Below the pieces are notes generated by a model. The model did no database searches. It worked only from the letters and a program-made list of their open reading frames with translations, and was not told the origin of the DNA. A stretch of DNA of 64,000 bases, taken from the NCBI RefSeq assembly GCF_023243115.1, contig NZ_CP085081.1, forward strand, positions 682,001-746,000, written 5' to 3'. The stretch is from Sediminicoccus sp. KRV36 (GTDB lineage Bacteria; Pseudomonadota; Alphaproteobacteria; Acetobacterales; Acetobacteraceae). Both the position numbers and the translations under genes were made by a program. The first letter of the stretch is position 1. Every line of letters begins with the position of its first letter. This document shows positions 1 through 10,077 of the stretch, piece by piece.

Positions 1-38
1 AATTCGCGGTTGTAGAAGGGGAGGAGGCTTTCGCTCAT
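1..38 (-). CDS. tssF: TssF, T6SS baseplate protein (5' fragment only)
   Basis: Only the first 12 codons are inside the window; the gene runs off the left edge. The start (ATG at 38-36) gives MSESLLPFYNRE, which matches the usual TssF/ImpG/VasA opening of Met, a few residues, then LLPYYNREL. The gene follows tssE on the same strand, the standard order in this operon type. TssF forms the baseplate wedge with TssE, TssG and TssK. The call rests on a short N-terminus plus context, so it is likely but not proven. Confidence 0.6.
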   Translation of the reverse strand, partial: MSESLLPFYNRE

Positions 39-43
39 TGGCC

Positions 44-130
44 CGTCCTGCCCCGTTGCATGGCAACGGGACCGGCAGGCCGGGGGCGATGCGTCCTGCC
101 CCGTTGCATGGCAACGGGATTGGCAGGCCG
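44..130. repeat. Two 39-bp direct repeats with a nested hairpin
   Basis: Copies lie at 44-82 and 92-130, differing at two bases and separated by 9 bp. Each folds on itself: CCGTTGC-ATG-GCAACGG forms the inner stem, and CCTGCC/GGCAGG flanks it as an outer stem across a short asymmetric bulge. They sit in the 118-bp gap between tssE and tssF inside the operon. The form is that of REP/BIME-type elements, which can stabilise or partly terminate transcripts. No T tract follows. Confidence 0.8.
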
Positions 131-156
131 GAGAGGCGCGATGCGAAGGGCGAGGC

Positions 157-678
157 TCATCCGCCGCGCTCCGAGACGCGGACTTCATGCGACACCGCCT
201 CGATCACCGTCTCGAAGCTGATCGGCTCGGGGATCGGGTCGGTGCGCAGGATGGCGTCCACCTTCAGGCGCAGGGTGCGGTCCAGCTCATTGCCGGTTTC
301 GCGCAGCACGACCCGCACGGAGAGCAGCCGCGGCTCGAAGCGGCGGATCATGCGCTCCACCTCGCGGGCCAGTTCCTCGCGCCGCTCGGGCATGGCGTAG
401 GCGCCGGAGGTGGCATCCGGAATGCCGTAGCCCAGGGCCGATTCCGCCAGCTCGGGCGTGGTGGCGGGCAGGGGCCAGCGGCGGCGGCGGGCATTGAGCA
501 GCGCCTCCAGATCCCGCCGCACGGCGGCGCGCAGCGTCTCCAGCGCCATGGCGGGGGAGACGGGCGCATCCCGCGCGGCACCCGGATCAGCATCGAGCAG
601 ACGGTCGAGCAGAGGCAGGCGCACGCGTTGCTGCGCGCGGGCCGGCCCTTGCTGGTTGCGTTCGCCGCTCGCGCTCAT
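157..678 (-). CDS. tssE: TssE, gp25-like T6SS baseplate protein
   Basis: The 173-residue product is the usual size for TssE, the T4 gp25-like wedge protein that seeds sheath assembly with TssF, TssG and TssK. Sequence evidence is the early LLDRLLD segment, the central RRDLEALLNARRR helix typical of the family, and the C-terminal beta region around RFEPRLLSVRVVL ending in EPISFETVIEA, the gp25 core strands. It starts 2 bp downstream of tagJ, so translation is probably coupled. The acidic/arginine-rich first 20 residues look disordered. Cytoplasmic. Confidence 0.9.
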   Translation of the reverse strand: MSASGERNQQGPARAQQRVRLPLLDRLLDADPGAARDAPVSPAMALETLRAAVRRDLEALLNARRRRWPLPATTPELAESALGYGIPDATSGAYAMPERREELAREVERMIRRFEPRLLSVRVVLRETGNELDRTLRLKVDAILRTDPIPEPISFETVIEAVSHEVRVSERGG

Positions 679-679
679 C

Positions 680-1477
680 TCAGCTGAAGCGGATGGCGCT
701 GAGGTCGGAAAGGGCGACCGCTTCCTCGCCGACCAGGAAGATGCGCTGGCCGAGGCCCCTCACCGGGCCGGGCCCCTCGCTCCATTCCGTGACGCGGCCC
801 AGCCGCACCGGGTCCGGCTGGCCCGGGGGAGCGGCGTAGATGGTGGGCATGTAGACGACGCCCTCCGTGCCATCCAGCAATTCGATGGTGGTGCGGCGCC
901 AGGCGAGGTCACGCGGGCGGCGGGGCGCATCGAAATCCAGCGCCACGATGCGCTCGACGGGAACCAGGATGTGGTCGCCATTGGTGGTCAGCACCTCGAC
1001 CATGGGGGCCATCAGGTCATCGGCGTCGCGGAAATCATCGAAGGCGATGGTGGTGCCGTCCGCGAGGTCCGCCTCACCGCCGCGCTTGGGCCTTGCATCC
1101 TCGGCGGCGAGGGCCTGGGCGGCCGCTTCCTCGGCCGAGCCGGCGCGGGCGAGCACCGCGGCCTGCAGGGCGGCAGTCTGCGCCGCCGTCGCATCATCGG
1201 CGGAGAATTTCGGCGCGCGGCCCTCGTTCCAGACCTGCTGGCGGATCACCTCGGCGCGCAGCAGTTTGCGGAATTCCAGCACGGCGGGGGAGGGGTCATC
1301 GAGCACGGCGGCATCGAGCATGCGGTCGGCCCGCTCGGCATCGCCGGCGAAGACCATCAGCTCGGCCAGCAGCCAACGGGCCCCGGCATCGCGCGGGGCG
1401 GCTTTGACGGCCGTCTGCGCCGCCGCGATGGCGGCCGCCAGATCACCGGATTTGAAGGCTTCGCCCGCACTGGCCAT
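680..1477 (-). CDS. tagJ: TagJ/ImpE family T6SS accessory protein
   Basis: The product has 265 residues, typical of the ImpE/TagJ (SciE) family. The N-terminal 60 residues are helical and TPR-like (FKSGDLAAAIAAAQTAV). The C-terminal half carries the conserved ImpE beta-rich part (DDFRDADDLMAP; NGDHILVPVERI; RPRDLAWRRTTIELLDG). TagJ is known to bind the N-terminal helix of TssB and to associate with ClpV during sheath disassembly. It lies between the second tssC and tssE, with 32 bp to the former and 1 bp to the latter. Cytoplasmic. Confidence 0.9.
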   Translation of the reverse strand: MASAGEAFKSGDLAAAIAAAQTAVKAAPRDAGARWLLAELMVFAGDAERADRMLDAAVLDDPSPAVLEFRKLLRAEVIRQQVWNEGRAPKFSADDATAAQTAALQAAVLARAGSAEEAAAQALAAEDARPKRGGEADLADGTTIAFDDFRDADDLMAPMVEVLTTNGDHILVPVERIVALDFDAPRRPRDLAWRRTTIELLDGTEGVVYMPTIYAAPPGQPDPVRLGRVTEWSEGPGPVRGLGQRIFLVGEEAVALSDLSAIRFS

Positions 1478-1509
1478 GACGTGGTTTCCTCTGCTTTTCA
1501 GGCGTGTGT

Positions 1510-3045
1510 CTATGCCGCCGCGCGCGCGGCGGCGAGGTCGGTGACCAACCTGAAGGAGGCGCCGACCTCATCCAGCTGGTAATGCGGCTGCAGCATGATG
1601 GTGCACCCATAATTGCCCGGCCGGCCAGGGCGTTCGCGCACCTCGACGCGGGCATCGCGCAGCGGGTAGCGCGCCGAGGCGTCGCTGCTGCCGGCCAGGC
1701 CCGTGACATGCTTGTTCAGCCATTGCTGCAGGCGCAGCTCCACATCCTCGGCGCTGAGGAAGCTGCCCACCATGTCCCGGCCCATCAGCTTCACGATATG
1801 CGCGAAGCGGCTGACGCACAGCACGCTGTTGAGCTGCGCCGACATGCGCTGATTCGCATTGGCGATATCGGTCGTCATGCGGGGCGGCTTGTGCAGGCTG
1901 GGCACGGCGCCGAAACTGCCTTCGGGCAGGGAGTCGAGGCCGCAGAAGGGCACGAAGCCGCCATCGGCCGCCTCGCGCTCCTGCTCGTCCGTCAGCATCA
2001 GTTCGAGCGGCGGGCGTGGCGGCGGGCCGGGCGGATCGGCGCGGAAACGCTCATGCGGCAGGGTTTCCACCACGCCGCCCGTAGCCTCCCAGCCGGGCTC
2101 CGCGCCGCGGATTTCCGCCGGCCAGCGATAGCGGGCGAAGGCCCGCGCGGCGACCGAGGCGAGCGCGTAGATCGGCGTGCTCCAGACCCTGGCCTCGGCC
2201 TGGCCGGCGGCCTCGCGGTAGCGGAAGCGATCCGCCCGGCTGCCATCATCGCCCCAGGGGGCCCGCCCCAGGGTGCGGGGCAGGACGAGGGCGAGGAAGC
2301 GCGTATCCTCGCGCCCGGCCAGGCTGCGCCAGCGCGCCCGCTCCGGCGCGCGCAGCGCTTCCGCGAAGGAGAGCGTGGTGCCGGCGCCATGCCAGGAATC
2401 CAGCCCGACCAGCGCGGGTGCCGCCGGCAGCACCACCGGGCAGAAGGCGGCGGCCCCCACGGCGGCCAATTGGCTGAGCAGCGCCACATCATCCACCGGA
2501 TGCCCGGGCGAGGGGCCGGGGCGGATTTCGTAATCGGCGGCGAGCATGCCGAAGGGTTCACCGCCCGGCGTGCCGAACTCCTCCTCATAGACCACCTTGA
2601 ACAGGGCGGATTGGTCGAATTCCGCCGCGCGCTCCAGGTCGCGCGCCAATTCCGCGCGGCGCAGCACCAGCAGGCGCACCTTCACCAGGCGGTCCTGCAC
2701 GAAGCCATCCACCAGCCAGTGCAGGCCGCGCCAGGAGCCCTCCAGCCGGGTCAGGCGCGGCTGATGCAGGATGGCATCCACCTGGCGGGAGATCAGCGCA
2801 TCCAGTGCGGCGATATCGCGGTCCAGCGCTTCTTCGAGCAGGGCGCGACGGTCAGGCCCTGCTGCCGCGATGCGCTGCAGCCTCTCCTCGCCCATCCAGC
2901 CGCGCAGGATGGCGGCTGGCTGCCGTTCGGCCAGGAACTCCGCCACCTCGCGCGCGGGGGAGCCGGCGCTGAAGAAGTGTCCGGCCAGGACCGCGTCGCG
3001 CAGTGGCGCCCCGTGCGGATCGGGCATGGCGTTGTTGGCCGCCAT
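1510..3045 (-). CDS. tssC2: TssC paralogue, second large sheath subunit
   Basis: This 511-residue member of the EvpB/VipB (TssC) family lies 11 bp downstream of tssC. Family hallmarks are kept: [13 protein letters not shown] near residue 120, [14 protein letters not shown], a DDVALLSQL helix, and a TssC-type C-terminal region ending with PRPGNYGCTIMLQPHYQLDE-like strands. It is clearly diverged from the upstream TssC and is not a recent duplicate. Paired TssC proteins are known in Agrobacterium (TssC40 and TssC41). The start at 3045 is the longest; an in-frame ATG six codons later (3027) is also possible. It may form mixed sheaths or a specialised sheath end, which is inference. Confidence 0.88.
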   Translation of the reverse strand: MAANNAMPDPHGAPLRDAVLAGHFFSAGSPAREVAEFLAERQPAAILRGWMGEERLQRIAAAGPDRRALLEEALDRDIAALDALISRQVDAILHQPRLTRLEGSWRGLHWLVDGFVQDRLVKVRLLVLRRAELARDLERAAEFDQSALFKVVYEEEFGTPGGEPFGMLAADYEIRPGPSPGHPVDDVALLSQLAAVGAAAFCPVVLPAAPALVGLDSWHGAGTTLSFAEALRAPERARWRSLAGREDTRFLALVLPRTLGRAPWGDDGSRADRFRYREAAGQAEARVWSTPIYALASVAARAFARYRWPAEIRGAEPGWEATGGVVETLPHERFRADPPGPPPRPPLELMLTDEQEREAADGGFVPFCGLDSLPEGSFGAVPSLHKPPRMTTDIANANQRMSAQLNSVLCVSRFAHIVKLMGRDMVGSFLSAEDVELRLQQWLNKHVTGLAGSSDASARYPLRDARVEVRERPGRPGNYGCTIMLQPHYQLDEVGASFRLVTDLAAARAAA

Positions 3046-3056
3046 ACCCGGCCGCG

Positions 3057-4553
3057 TCAGGATTTCTGCGGGATGCGGGCCACCATGCGCATGGAGGTGG
3101 TGAGTTCCTCCATCTGCAACCAGGGCCGCAGATAGGCGACGGCGTTGTAGGAGCCGGGCTTGCCCGGAATTTCCTTCACCTCGACCTTCGCTTCACGCAG
3201 CGGGTATTTCGCCCGGCTTTCCTGGCCAGCCCCTTCGATCGGGTTCACGTAGTTCTGGATCCAGCGGTTCAGCCAGACTTCGCAATCCGACGCCTCCATG
3301 AAGGAGCCGATCTTGTCGCGCGCCATCACCTTGAGGAAGTGGGCGAAGCGGCTGGTCGCCATGATGTAGGGCAGGCGGGCGGAAATCGCCGCATTTGCGG
3401 TGGCTTCCGGGCGATCATACTTCTTGGGCTTCTGCGTCGTCTGCGCGCCGAAGAACACGCTGTAATCGGTGTTCTTGTAGTGACAGAGCGGCAGGAAGCC
3501 GTTGTTGGAGAGCTCTGCCTCGCGCCGGTCGGTGATGCCGATCTCGGTCGGGCATTTCGCGTCCATGTCACCGTCATCGGAAGTGAAGGTATGCGTCGGC
3601 AGGTTGGTCACCTTGCCGCCGCCCTCGGCGCCACGGATGGCGGTGCACCAGCCATATTGGGCGAAGGCGTCGGTCAGCCGCGCGGCGTGCACATAGGCCG
3701 CGTTCATCCAGCAATACTCATTGTGCTCCATCGCCTTGGCGGAACCATCGGCGTTGAAGGGCGCTTCCTCATAGGCGAATTCGTCAATCGGCTTGGTGTT
3801 CGCGCCATAGGGCAGGCGGGCGATGACGCGCGGCAGCACGAGGGTGACGAAGCGGCTATCCTCGCTATCCCGGAAAGAGCGCCACTTCGCGTATTCCTGC
3901 GTCTCGAAGATCTTCGACAGGTCACGCGGCTTGGAGAGTTCGCGGTAGTCCGAGAAACCGAACATGCCAGGCCCGGCGGCCGAGATGAAGGGCGCGAAGC
4001 CGGCGGCGGCCACGTTGGACATCAGCCGCAGCGTCTCGACGTCATCCGGATGGTTGGTCCATTCGTAGTCGCCGATCAGCGCGCCATAGGGCTCGCCGCC
4101 CGGGGTGCCGAATTCGTTCTCGTAGATCTTCTTGAACAGGCCGGACTGGTCGAACTCGACGGCCCGCGTCAGGTCACGGTTCAATTCGCGCTTGCTGGCC
4201 TGCAGCAGGCGGATCTTGAGGCTCGTCCCCGTCTCGCTGTTCATGACGAGGTGGTTCAGCCCGCGCCAGGAGCCTTCGAGCTTGGTGAACTTCTCATGGT
4301 GGATGATCGCGTTCAGCTGGTCGGACAGCTTGCGGTCAATCTCGGCGATGGCGCGGTTGAAGGTCTGCGTCAGGTTCTTGCTGTAGGTGACGGTGCCCTT
4401 CAGCGCTTCCTCGGTCAGCGCCTTGATCAGGTCCTGGGCGCGGTCCTTCTCGGTCTGGCGCGTGGCGCCGATGACCTGGTCGAGGAAGGAGACGCCGCCC
4501 TCTTCCGTCGTGGTCGTGCCGGCAGCGCCGGGCTGGGCCTGGGTTCCACTCAT
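3057..4553 (-). CDS. tssC: TssC (VipB), large contractile-sheath subunit
   Basis: A 498-residue canonical TssC, which pairs with TssB to build the cytoplasmic contractile sheath. Motifs: [13 protein letters not shown] at about residues 92-104, [18 protein letters not shown], a conserved [16 protein letters not shown], and the C-terminal [17 protein letters not shown]. The start has a good Shine-Dalgarno (GGAGG, about 10 nt upstream) located in the end of tssB; only 4 bp separate the two reading frames, indicating coupled synthesis. Ends just before the paralogue tssC2. Confidence 0.96.
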   Translation of the reverse strand: MSGTQAQPGAAGTTTTEEGGVSFLDQVIGATRQTEKDRAQDLIKALTEEALKGTVTYSKNLTQTFNRAIAEIDRKLSDQLNAIIHHEKFTKLEGSWRGLNHLVMNSETGTSLKIRLLQASKRELNRDLTRAVEFDQSGLFKKIYENEFGTPGGEPYGALIGDYEWTNHPDDVETLRLMSNVAAAGFAPFISAAGPGMFGFSDYRELSKPRDLSKIFETQEYAKWRSFRDSEDSRFVTLVLPRVIARLPYGANTKPIDEFAYEEAPFNADGSAKAMEHNEYCWMNAAYVHAARLTDAFAQYGWCTAIRGAEGGGKVTNLPTHTFTSDDGDMDAKCPTEIGITDRREAELSNNGFLPLCHYKNTDYSVFFGAQTTQKPKKYDRPEATANAAISARLPYIMATSRFAHFLKVMARDKIGSFMEASDCEVWLNRWIQNYVNPIEGAGQESRAKYPLREAKVEVKEIPGKPGSYNAVAYLRPWLQMEELTTSMRMVARIPQKS

Positions 4554-4557
4554 GGGA

Positions 4558-5064
4558 TCAAGCCTCCGGTGTGCCGAGGCCGAGCTGCTCGGAGAGCGAC
4601 TTCAGCTTGGCTTCGTCCTGCAGAACCTCATCGAGCAGCTCTTCGAGCTTCTCGGAGTTGTCCACCTTGCTCATCAGGTCGCGCAGCTTGGAGCGCGTTT
4701 CGAGCAGCGCCTTCAGCGCCGGCACCTGCTCGGCCACCTTGGCCGGCTCGAAATCATCCATCGAGCGGAACTTCAGGTTCACGCCCATCTCGCTGCCATC
4801 GCCGGCCAGGGTATTCTCGACCTTCATGTTCAGGCCGGGCGCGACGCGGGCCATCACGTCGTTGAAATTGTCGCGGTCGATCTGGGTGAATTTGCGTTCG
4901 GCCAGCGGCTTCAGCGGCTCGGACGGATCACCGGCGAAATCGCCCATGACACCGACGATGAAGGGCAGCTCGCGCTCGATCGCGGCACCCTCGGTCTCGA
5001 CGTCATAGGTGATGTGGACACGCGGCTTGCGCACGCGGTTGAGTTTGTCATGGACGCTGGCCAT
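4558..5064 (-). CDS. tssB: TssB (VipA), small contractile-sheath subunit
   Basis: 168 residues, typical of TssB. Diagnostic segments are [17 protein letters not shown] at the N-terminus, [13 protein letters not shown], and the middle [19 protein letters not shown]. The C-terminal helix is acidic. The leader holds a small hairpin (CGGCGC-AAG-GCGCCG, 5076-5090) directly upstream of a strong GGGAGAG ribosome site. A promoter-like pair lies further upstream at 5143-5172, so tssBC may be expressed separately from tssA. Partner of TssC in the sheath; its N-terminal helix is the usual contact for ClpV and TagJ. Confidence 0.96.
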   Translation of the reverse strand: MASVHDKLNRVRKPRVHITYDVETEGAAIERELPFIVGVMGDFAGDPSEPLKPLAERKFTQIDRDNFNDVMARVAPGLNMKVENTLAGDGSEMGVNLKFRSMDDFEPAKVAEQVPALKALLETRSKLRDLMSKVDNSEKLEELLDEVLQDEAKLKSLSEQLGLGTPEA

Positions 5065-5142
5065 TGCTTCTCTCCCGGCGCAAGGCGCCGCTAACCGATG
5101 TGTCGGGCGGCGAGCATGCGCCAGACAGGTGCAATCTGCTAG

Positions 5143-5172
5143 AGCCTAATTCAGCGCAAATTCGCGCGTCAA
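5143..5172 (-). promoter_or_regulatory. Candidate promoter for tssBC
   Basis: On the minus strand TTGACG (5172-5167) is followed after 18 bp by TAGGCT (5148-5143). The -35 matches the sigma-70 consensus at five of six positions, the -10 at three. It lies in the 148-bp gap between tssA and tssB, about 80 bp before the tssB start. A similar arrangement stands before tssH. Confidence 0.35.
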
Positions 5173-5212
5173 TCTCGCAACGCGGCGTCCCGTGATCGGG
5201 GAGGCCGGCTGT

Positions 5213-6349
5213 TCATTCCTGCTCTTCCATCGCGGTGGGGCGAATACCCAGCGCGGTGAGCATGGCGGTGCGCGCACTGTCATCCTGCAGCACTTCGGCG
5301 AGCAATTCAGGCAGGCTCATGCGGCCGCGCCGCGCGGCGTCGGCGAGCGTATAGGCCAGGAAGGAGTGTGGTTCGGTCTTCTGGAAGAAGGCGGCCAGTT
5401 GTTCCAGCGTGCGCAGCGCCTGCTCCCGCCCCGCCGGATTGAAGCCGGGCACGCCAATGGCACCGGCCATGGGTGATCCTTGCTGCGTTGCGGCATCGCC
5501 CGCTTCCATCATCTCGGTGCCGCCGCTCTCGGCACTGGCCGCGCCGCCGCCCAGACGGGTCGCCACCTCCACCATGCGGTCCAGCACTTCGGCCACGCGG
5601 CGGGTGCTGGGGCTGTAATAGCCAAAGCGCGCATCGCACTGATCCTGGAACAGCTGCCAGGCGGCACGCGCCTCGGTTGCCAGCTGCACCGCGGCGACCA
5701 GCCGGGCGCGATCGAACTTCGCTTCCGTCTCGATCGTGTCCAGTGCCAGGACGCCCTGCGCGTAGCGTGCCTCGCGCCGCGCCTCATCCGCGAGGCCGGC
5801 CGTCTCCTCGGCGGCGTCATATTGATAGATGCTCAGCGTCTCGCCGGAGGGGCGGCGGAACAAGGCGGCGCGACGCAGCGGCTGCATCACGGTGCCGTCA
5901 TTCTCGCCCCCGGCGAGGCCACCAAGCGGCGCGGAGCGGCCTTCCAGACGCTCCTCCTCGCTGCCTTCCTCGTCGGGCCGGGGGAAGCCCGCATCCCAAT
6001 GCTGATCGAGCAAGCCGGCCAGCAGCCGTGCACCTGCGGCGAGGCCAGCCAGGCCCTCCATGCGGACCAGTGCCTCGGTCAGCCAGGCGGCAATTTCGAA
6101 ATCCTTGCTCTTGCCGCCCAGCGCCTCGGCCGCGAGGCGGCGGACCTGGCGCCAACCCTCCGCGACGGCGCTCTCGCCTTCGCCCTCGCTATCCCGCGCG
6201 CGCTCATCGGCCCGGGCTTCCGAGCGTGCGTCGCGCAGCTTCTGGTAGATCGAGCTTGGCGAATAATCCTGGCGCAGATCCTCGCCTCCGCCGCCCTCCT
6301 CGCCGATGGGGGCGAGGAGCGTCTCCAGATCCAAGATTTCATCCGCCAT
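5213..6349 (-). CDS. tssA: TssA, T6SS cap/baseplate-associated protein
   Basis: The 378-residue product has the ImpA N-terminal signature near the start: LLAPIGEEG..GEDLRQDYSP, then YQKLRDARSEARADERA. The middle includes WRQVRRLAAEALGGKSKDFEIAAWL, also typical of ImpA_N. The C-terminal third is a short version of the TssA tail (ALRTLEQLAAFFQKTEPHSFLAYTLADA), closest in form to shorter TssA proteins that act at the baseplate. It is first in its operon, divergent from tssH, with a GGGGAC ribosome site. A 148-bp gap with its own promoter candidate separates it from tssB. Confidence 0.92.
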   Translation of the reverse strand: MADEILDLETLLAPIGEEGGGGEDLRQDYSPSSIYQKLRDARSEARADERARDSEGEGESAVAEGWRQVRRLAAEALGGKSKDFEIAAWLTEALVRMEGLAGLAAGARLLAGLLDQHWDAGFPRPDEEGSEEERLEGRSAPLGGLAGGENDGTVMQPLRRAALFRRPSGETLSIYQYDAAEETAGLADEARREARYAQGVLALDTIETEAKFDRARLVAAVQLATEARAAWQLFQDQCDARFGYYSPSTRRVAEVLDRMVEVATRLGGGAASAESGGTEMMEAGDAATQQGSPMAGAIGVPGFNPAGREQALRTLEQLAAFFQKTEPHSFLAYTLADAARRGRMSLPELLAEVLQDDSARTAMLTALGIRPTAMEEQE

Positions 6350-6545
6350 CCGAATACGTCCCCTGCCAAGGCTGGCCAGCCGGCACCGGCCTGCCGCGCG
6401 GAGAGTAAAGCATGGCGCAGGCCGAATGAAACGCCCGTGGCGCTCTGGCGTTGCCGCCGCGTATCAGGGCGCGACGCCCTGGTGCGAAATTGAAATGCGA
6501 TGGCCGCTGCCCAGGGGTGTCGCGCCAAATATTACGCTTCCGCCC

Positions 6546-6575
6546 TGGACAATCATGCAAGCCCGCCCGTAGCCT
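6546..6575 (+). promoter_or_regulatory. Candidate promoter for tssH
   Basis: TGGACA (6546-6551) and TAGCCT (6570-6575) are separated by 18 bp. The -35 matches TTGACA at five of six positions; the -10 keeps T, A and the final T. Predicted transcription start is about 45 bp before the tssH ATG. It lies in the divergent tssA/tssH region (6350-6625), which otherwise shows nothing clear. Confidence 0.35.
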
Positions 6576-6625
6576 GCCGCCAACCAAGGCCGCCCCGGAA
6601 GCGGCACGCAGGAGATGTCAGCTTC

Positions 6626-9262
<2,637 letters not shown>

Positions 9263-9268
9263 TGGCGT

Positions 9269-9294
9269 GATCGGCGCAAGTGATCGCGCCGATC
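9269..9294 (+). terminator. Stem-loop after tssH
   Basis: GATCGGCGC (9269-9277) and GCGCCGATC (9286-9294) form a perfect 9-bp stem with an 8-nt loop, beginning 7 bp after the tssH stop. No T tract follows, so it may attenuate rather than stop transcription, or protect the 3' end of the tssH message. Confidence 0.5.
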
Positions 9295-9304
9295 TGAAAT
9301 CCGG

Positions 9305-9332
9305 ATGACGATGAGCGGAAACTTGGTCTAAG
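9305..9332 (+). promoter_or_regulatory. Weak candidate promoter for hcp
   Basis: ATGACG (9305-9310) and TCTAAG (9327-9332) with 16-bp spacing each match the sigma-70 consensus at four of six positions. It would give a leader of about 170 nt before hcp. The 248-bp tssH-hcp gap holds nothing else beyond the stem-loop at 9269-9294. Confidence 0.2.
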
Positions 9333-9510
9333 GTTCTTGCGTGCCGCTGAGATCGCAGCGGCAGCTTGGCGACAGGATCGGAAGCGGCAATGGCGCTCCG
9401 GTGACGTTCGATTTGGCTTCGGGGTGGTCCCGGCGCCCATCAGACCGGCCAGGCTGCCCGCCGCGGCACCGGGATCGGCTCAGCCCGCGGCAAATGGAGT
9501 GAAACACGCT

Positions 9511-9990
9511 ATGGCCATCTTCCTCAAATATGGTGACATCAAGGGTGAGACGACCCAGCTCACCCACAAGGACTGGATCGAGATCTCCTCCTTCCAGTTC
9601 GGCGTCGGGCGCGGGATTTCGAGCGGTGTCGGTGGCGGCTCCAAGCGTGAGGCCTCGGCGCCGTCGGTCAGCGAGATCACGATGACCAAGACGATGGATA
9701 TCGCCTCGCCCCTGCTGCTCAAGGATGCGGTCGGCGGCAAGGCGGTGACGGCGAAGATCGAGCTGACCCAGACCGACAACAGCGGCAAGCATGTCTCCTT
9801 CCAGAAGTATATCCTGACGAACGCGCTGATCTCGGGCTACAGCATCTCCTCCGGCGGGGACCGGCCGAGCGAGAGCCTGAGCATCAACTTCACGAAGTTC
9901 GACAGCGAATACCTCAACATCGACGACAAGTTCGCCTCGAAGACGACGGGTCACGTGATCTACGACATCGCGGAATCCAAGCTGAGCTGA
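9511..9990 (+). CDS. hcp: Hcp, T6SS inner-tube protein
   Basis: The start at 9511 gives a 159-residue Hcp (MAIFLKYGDIKGE...), the usual Hcp1 length; the open frame extends upstream to 9337 but that part is unlike the family. Family features are DWIEISSFQFGVGRGISS, the VSEITMTKTMDIASPLL core, and the C-terminal YDIAESKLS. Hcp hexamers form the tube expelled by sheath contraction and can chaperone small effectors. The gene stands alone between two strong hairpins, consistent with high, separately controlled expression. No C-terminal effector extension is present. Confidence 0.96.
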   Translation: MAIFLKYGDIKGETTQLTHKDWIEISSFQFGVGRGISSGVGGGSKREASAPSVSEITMTKTMDIASPLLLKDAVGGKAVTAKIELTQTDNSGKHVSFQKYILTNALISGYSISSGGDRPSESLSINFTKFDSEYLNIDDKFASKTTGHVIYDIAESKLS

Positions 9991-9995
9991 TGGGC

Positions 9996-10044
9996 TGATC
10001 GGCGGTGCGGGATGCCTTGCGGCGCCCCGCACCACAGCCGATCA
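9996..10044 (+). terminator. Strong terminator-like hairpin after hcp
   Basis: TGATCGGC-GGTGCGGG (9996-10011) pairs with CCCGCACC (10026-10033) and GCCGATCA (10037-10044), giving 16 paired bases interrupted by a 3-nt bulge, around a 14-nt loop. It starts 6 bp after the hcp stop. A run of six T follows only at 10071-10076, so it is not a textbook intrinsic terminator, but its strength makes it the likely end of the hcp message. Confidence 0.6.
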
Positions 10045-10077
10045 CATCCGGCCCGTCGGTGCCGCGCGAATTTTTTC

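Noticed and set aside
6350..6625. Sigma-54 promoter for the T6SS
   Set aside because: No GG and GC pair with the required 10-bp spacing and TTGC element was found.
9263..9510. Sigma-54 promoter for hcp (TTGG...TTGC near 9323-9340)
   Set aside because: Spacing between GG and GC is 12 bp, not 10.
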